From assembly GCA_031263805.1 (NCBI GenBank), contig JAISFB010000084.1:1-7173 (forward strand): 7,173 bases of DNA. Reading direction: 5' to 3'. The position numbers were made by a program, and so were the translations under genes. Below, piece after piece: positions 6,161 through 7,173 of the stretch; the stretch's first letter is position 1, and every line of letters begins with the position of its first letter. Origin of the DNA: Oscillospiraceae bacterium (GTDB lineage: Bacteria; Bacillota; Clostridia; Oscillospirales; Oscillospiraceae). A model generated the notes under the pieces. The model was not told the origin of the DNA. It saw nothing but the letters and a program-made list of their open reading frames with translations, and searched no databases.

Positions 6161-7173
6161 ATGGCCGGGCTGTTTTTCGGGGTGCTGCTTATCACCCTGT
6201 TTATTTCAAATAGTATCACGTTATTTGAGCTGACGTATATTTTTACAAATTTAGCGCTCGTGGTATACACGTTCTCGCGGCCCGGAACGAAAGGGAACAA
6301 GGGCTTTGCCCTGCTGCTGCACCTGATGATCTTTACGTTTCAATCCGTGTTTTGCGTTTCGGTCCTTTTTTCGGAAAACATTGGCGGGGCGCTGGCGGTG
6401 ATATACCGCGTCGTCGGCGTCCTGCTTGTCTTGATGCCTTTTTTCGTCCGGAATCTGTTTTCTGACATACGAAACCGCAACTTCCCTTCCGTTGAGGACA
6501 TACGGGTCTTCACGTTCAACGAAATAGTCGAAAGCATAGATTCCGTAAAACGCGTGATAAAAAAGGGCAGGCGGACGCTGTCAAAAGAGAACCTCGGCGA
6601 GCTGATAAACGATTTCCCCCGCCACAATTCCTTCCGTTACGTAAACCGCGGCAGCCTGACGGAAGAATATTTCAAGCTGGCCTACGGCACGCTTCCCGAC
6701 GAAAACGTCTACATAATTATTTCAAACACCGGCAGCCCCGCCAGCGAAATAATCTCCGCGTTCACCGGCACGCAGTACAACCACGCCTCGCTGTCCTTCG
6801 ACCGCGAGCTTAAAACGATAATAAGCTACAACGGCGGCGAAAAGCTTTATCCGCCCGGCCTGAACACCGAAACGGTAAAGTATTTCAACAGGAAAAAGGA
6901 TTCGTCCGTCATTGTCTACAGCCTACCGGTGAACACCGAGAAAAAACGGACGATAATCGACGAGATAAAGAAGATAAACGAGCAGGGCAGCGCCTATAAT
7001 CTTTTCGGGCTCGTGTTAAAACACTCGTTTAAGCCTAATATTATGTTCTGCTCGCAATTCGTGTATAAAATGCTGCGGATCGTCGGCGCGAATTATTTTG
7101 AAAAGGAGGGCGGGCAAATAAAGCCGACGGACCTTGTCGAGCTGGATTACGAAAAAAAGCTGCGGTATGAATA
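6161..7173 (+). CDS. Membrane-anchored permuted papain/NlpC-P60-like (YiiX-like) hydrolase, stop codon cut by the window edge
   Basis: The frame encodes 337 residues and then the bases TA, so the protein probably ends with the next base (TAA or TAG). The final DLVELDYEKKLRYE looks like a natural end for this family. The first 100 residues hold about four hydrophobic segments (roughly 2-18, 22-38, 48-70, 76-97), anchoring the protein in the membrane. After a charged linker (about 101-175), residues 180-337 resemble circularly permuted papain-like hydrolases. The candidate catalytic His208 is in TQYNHASLSFD and the candidate Cys297 is in FCSQFVYKML, the His-before-Cys order expected of the permuted fold. 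A third catalytic residue cannot be assigned by eye. Relatives are thought to be amidases, peptidases or acyl-chain hydrolases; the substrate here is unknown. It has its own promoter, so its link to the upstream cassette is uncertain. Family call moderately sure; coding status very sure. Confidence 0.82.
   Translation, partial: MAGLFFGVLLITLFISNSITLFELTYIFTNLALVVYTFSRPGTKGNKGFALLLHLMIFTFQSVFCVSVLFSENIGGALAVIYRVVGVLLVLMPFFVRNLFSDIRNRNFPSVEDIRVFTFNEIVESIDSVKRVIKKGRRTLSKENLGELINDFPRHNSFRYVNRGSLTEEYFKLAYGTLPDENVYIIISNTGSPASEIISAFTGTQYNHASLSFDRELKTIISYNGGEKLYPPGLNTETVKYFNRKKDSSVIVYSLPVNTEKKRTIIDEIKKINEQGSAYNLFGLVLKHSFKPNIMFCSQFVYKMLRIVGANYFEKEGGQIKPTDLVELDYEKKLRYE

Noticed and set aside
6073..6627. 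Two - strand frames (6073-6300 and 6340-6627)
   Set aside because: They overlap the promoter or lie opposite the membrane segments of the last gene, and show no family features.

Overview
The window is protein-coding almost end to end, all on the + strand. Base use is GC-rich, with many GCG, CGC and GGC codons but also frequent ATA (Ile) and AAA. The closest protein families I recall are those of integrative elements and phages of Clostridia. I therefore infer a GC-rich Firmicute (Clostridia), probably with the first three genes inside a mobile element or prophage-like island. This is an inference from protein family and composition; no integrase, relaxase, structural phage gene or att site is visible.

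Region 1 (1-6050) is a tight three-gene cassette with overlapping ends. It starts with the C-terminal 1165 residues of a very large SNF2-like SF2 helicase, cut by the left edge. This is the type that in Clostridial integrative elements usually carries an N6-adenine methyltransferase region upstream. Next is a MoxR-type AAA+ ATPase that overlaps the helicase gene by 17 bases. Last is a DUF2201-type protein with an HExxH metallopeptidase-like domain, a long acidic Gly-rich linker and a C-terminal von Willebrand A (VWA) domain with an intact MIDAS; it overlaps the ATPase gene by 11 bases. MoxR and VWA proteins are known to work as chaperone-like pairs. Their translational coupling to a DNA remodelling helicase suggests a single DNA-handling or conflict-related machine.

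Region 2 (6051-6160) is a short AT-rich spacer. It holds a convincing extended -10 sigma-A promoter and a ribosome binding site, and no recognisable terminator.

Region 3 (6161-7173) is a separately promoted gene that was not obvious because its stop codon is cut by the right edge. It encodes a four-helix membrane-anchored protein with a C-terminal circularly permuted papain/NlpC-P60-like (YiiX-like) hydrolase domain.

No RNA gene, CRISPR array, insertion sequence or tRNA was seen.
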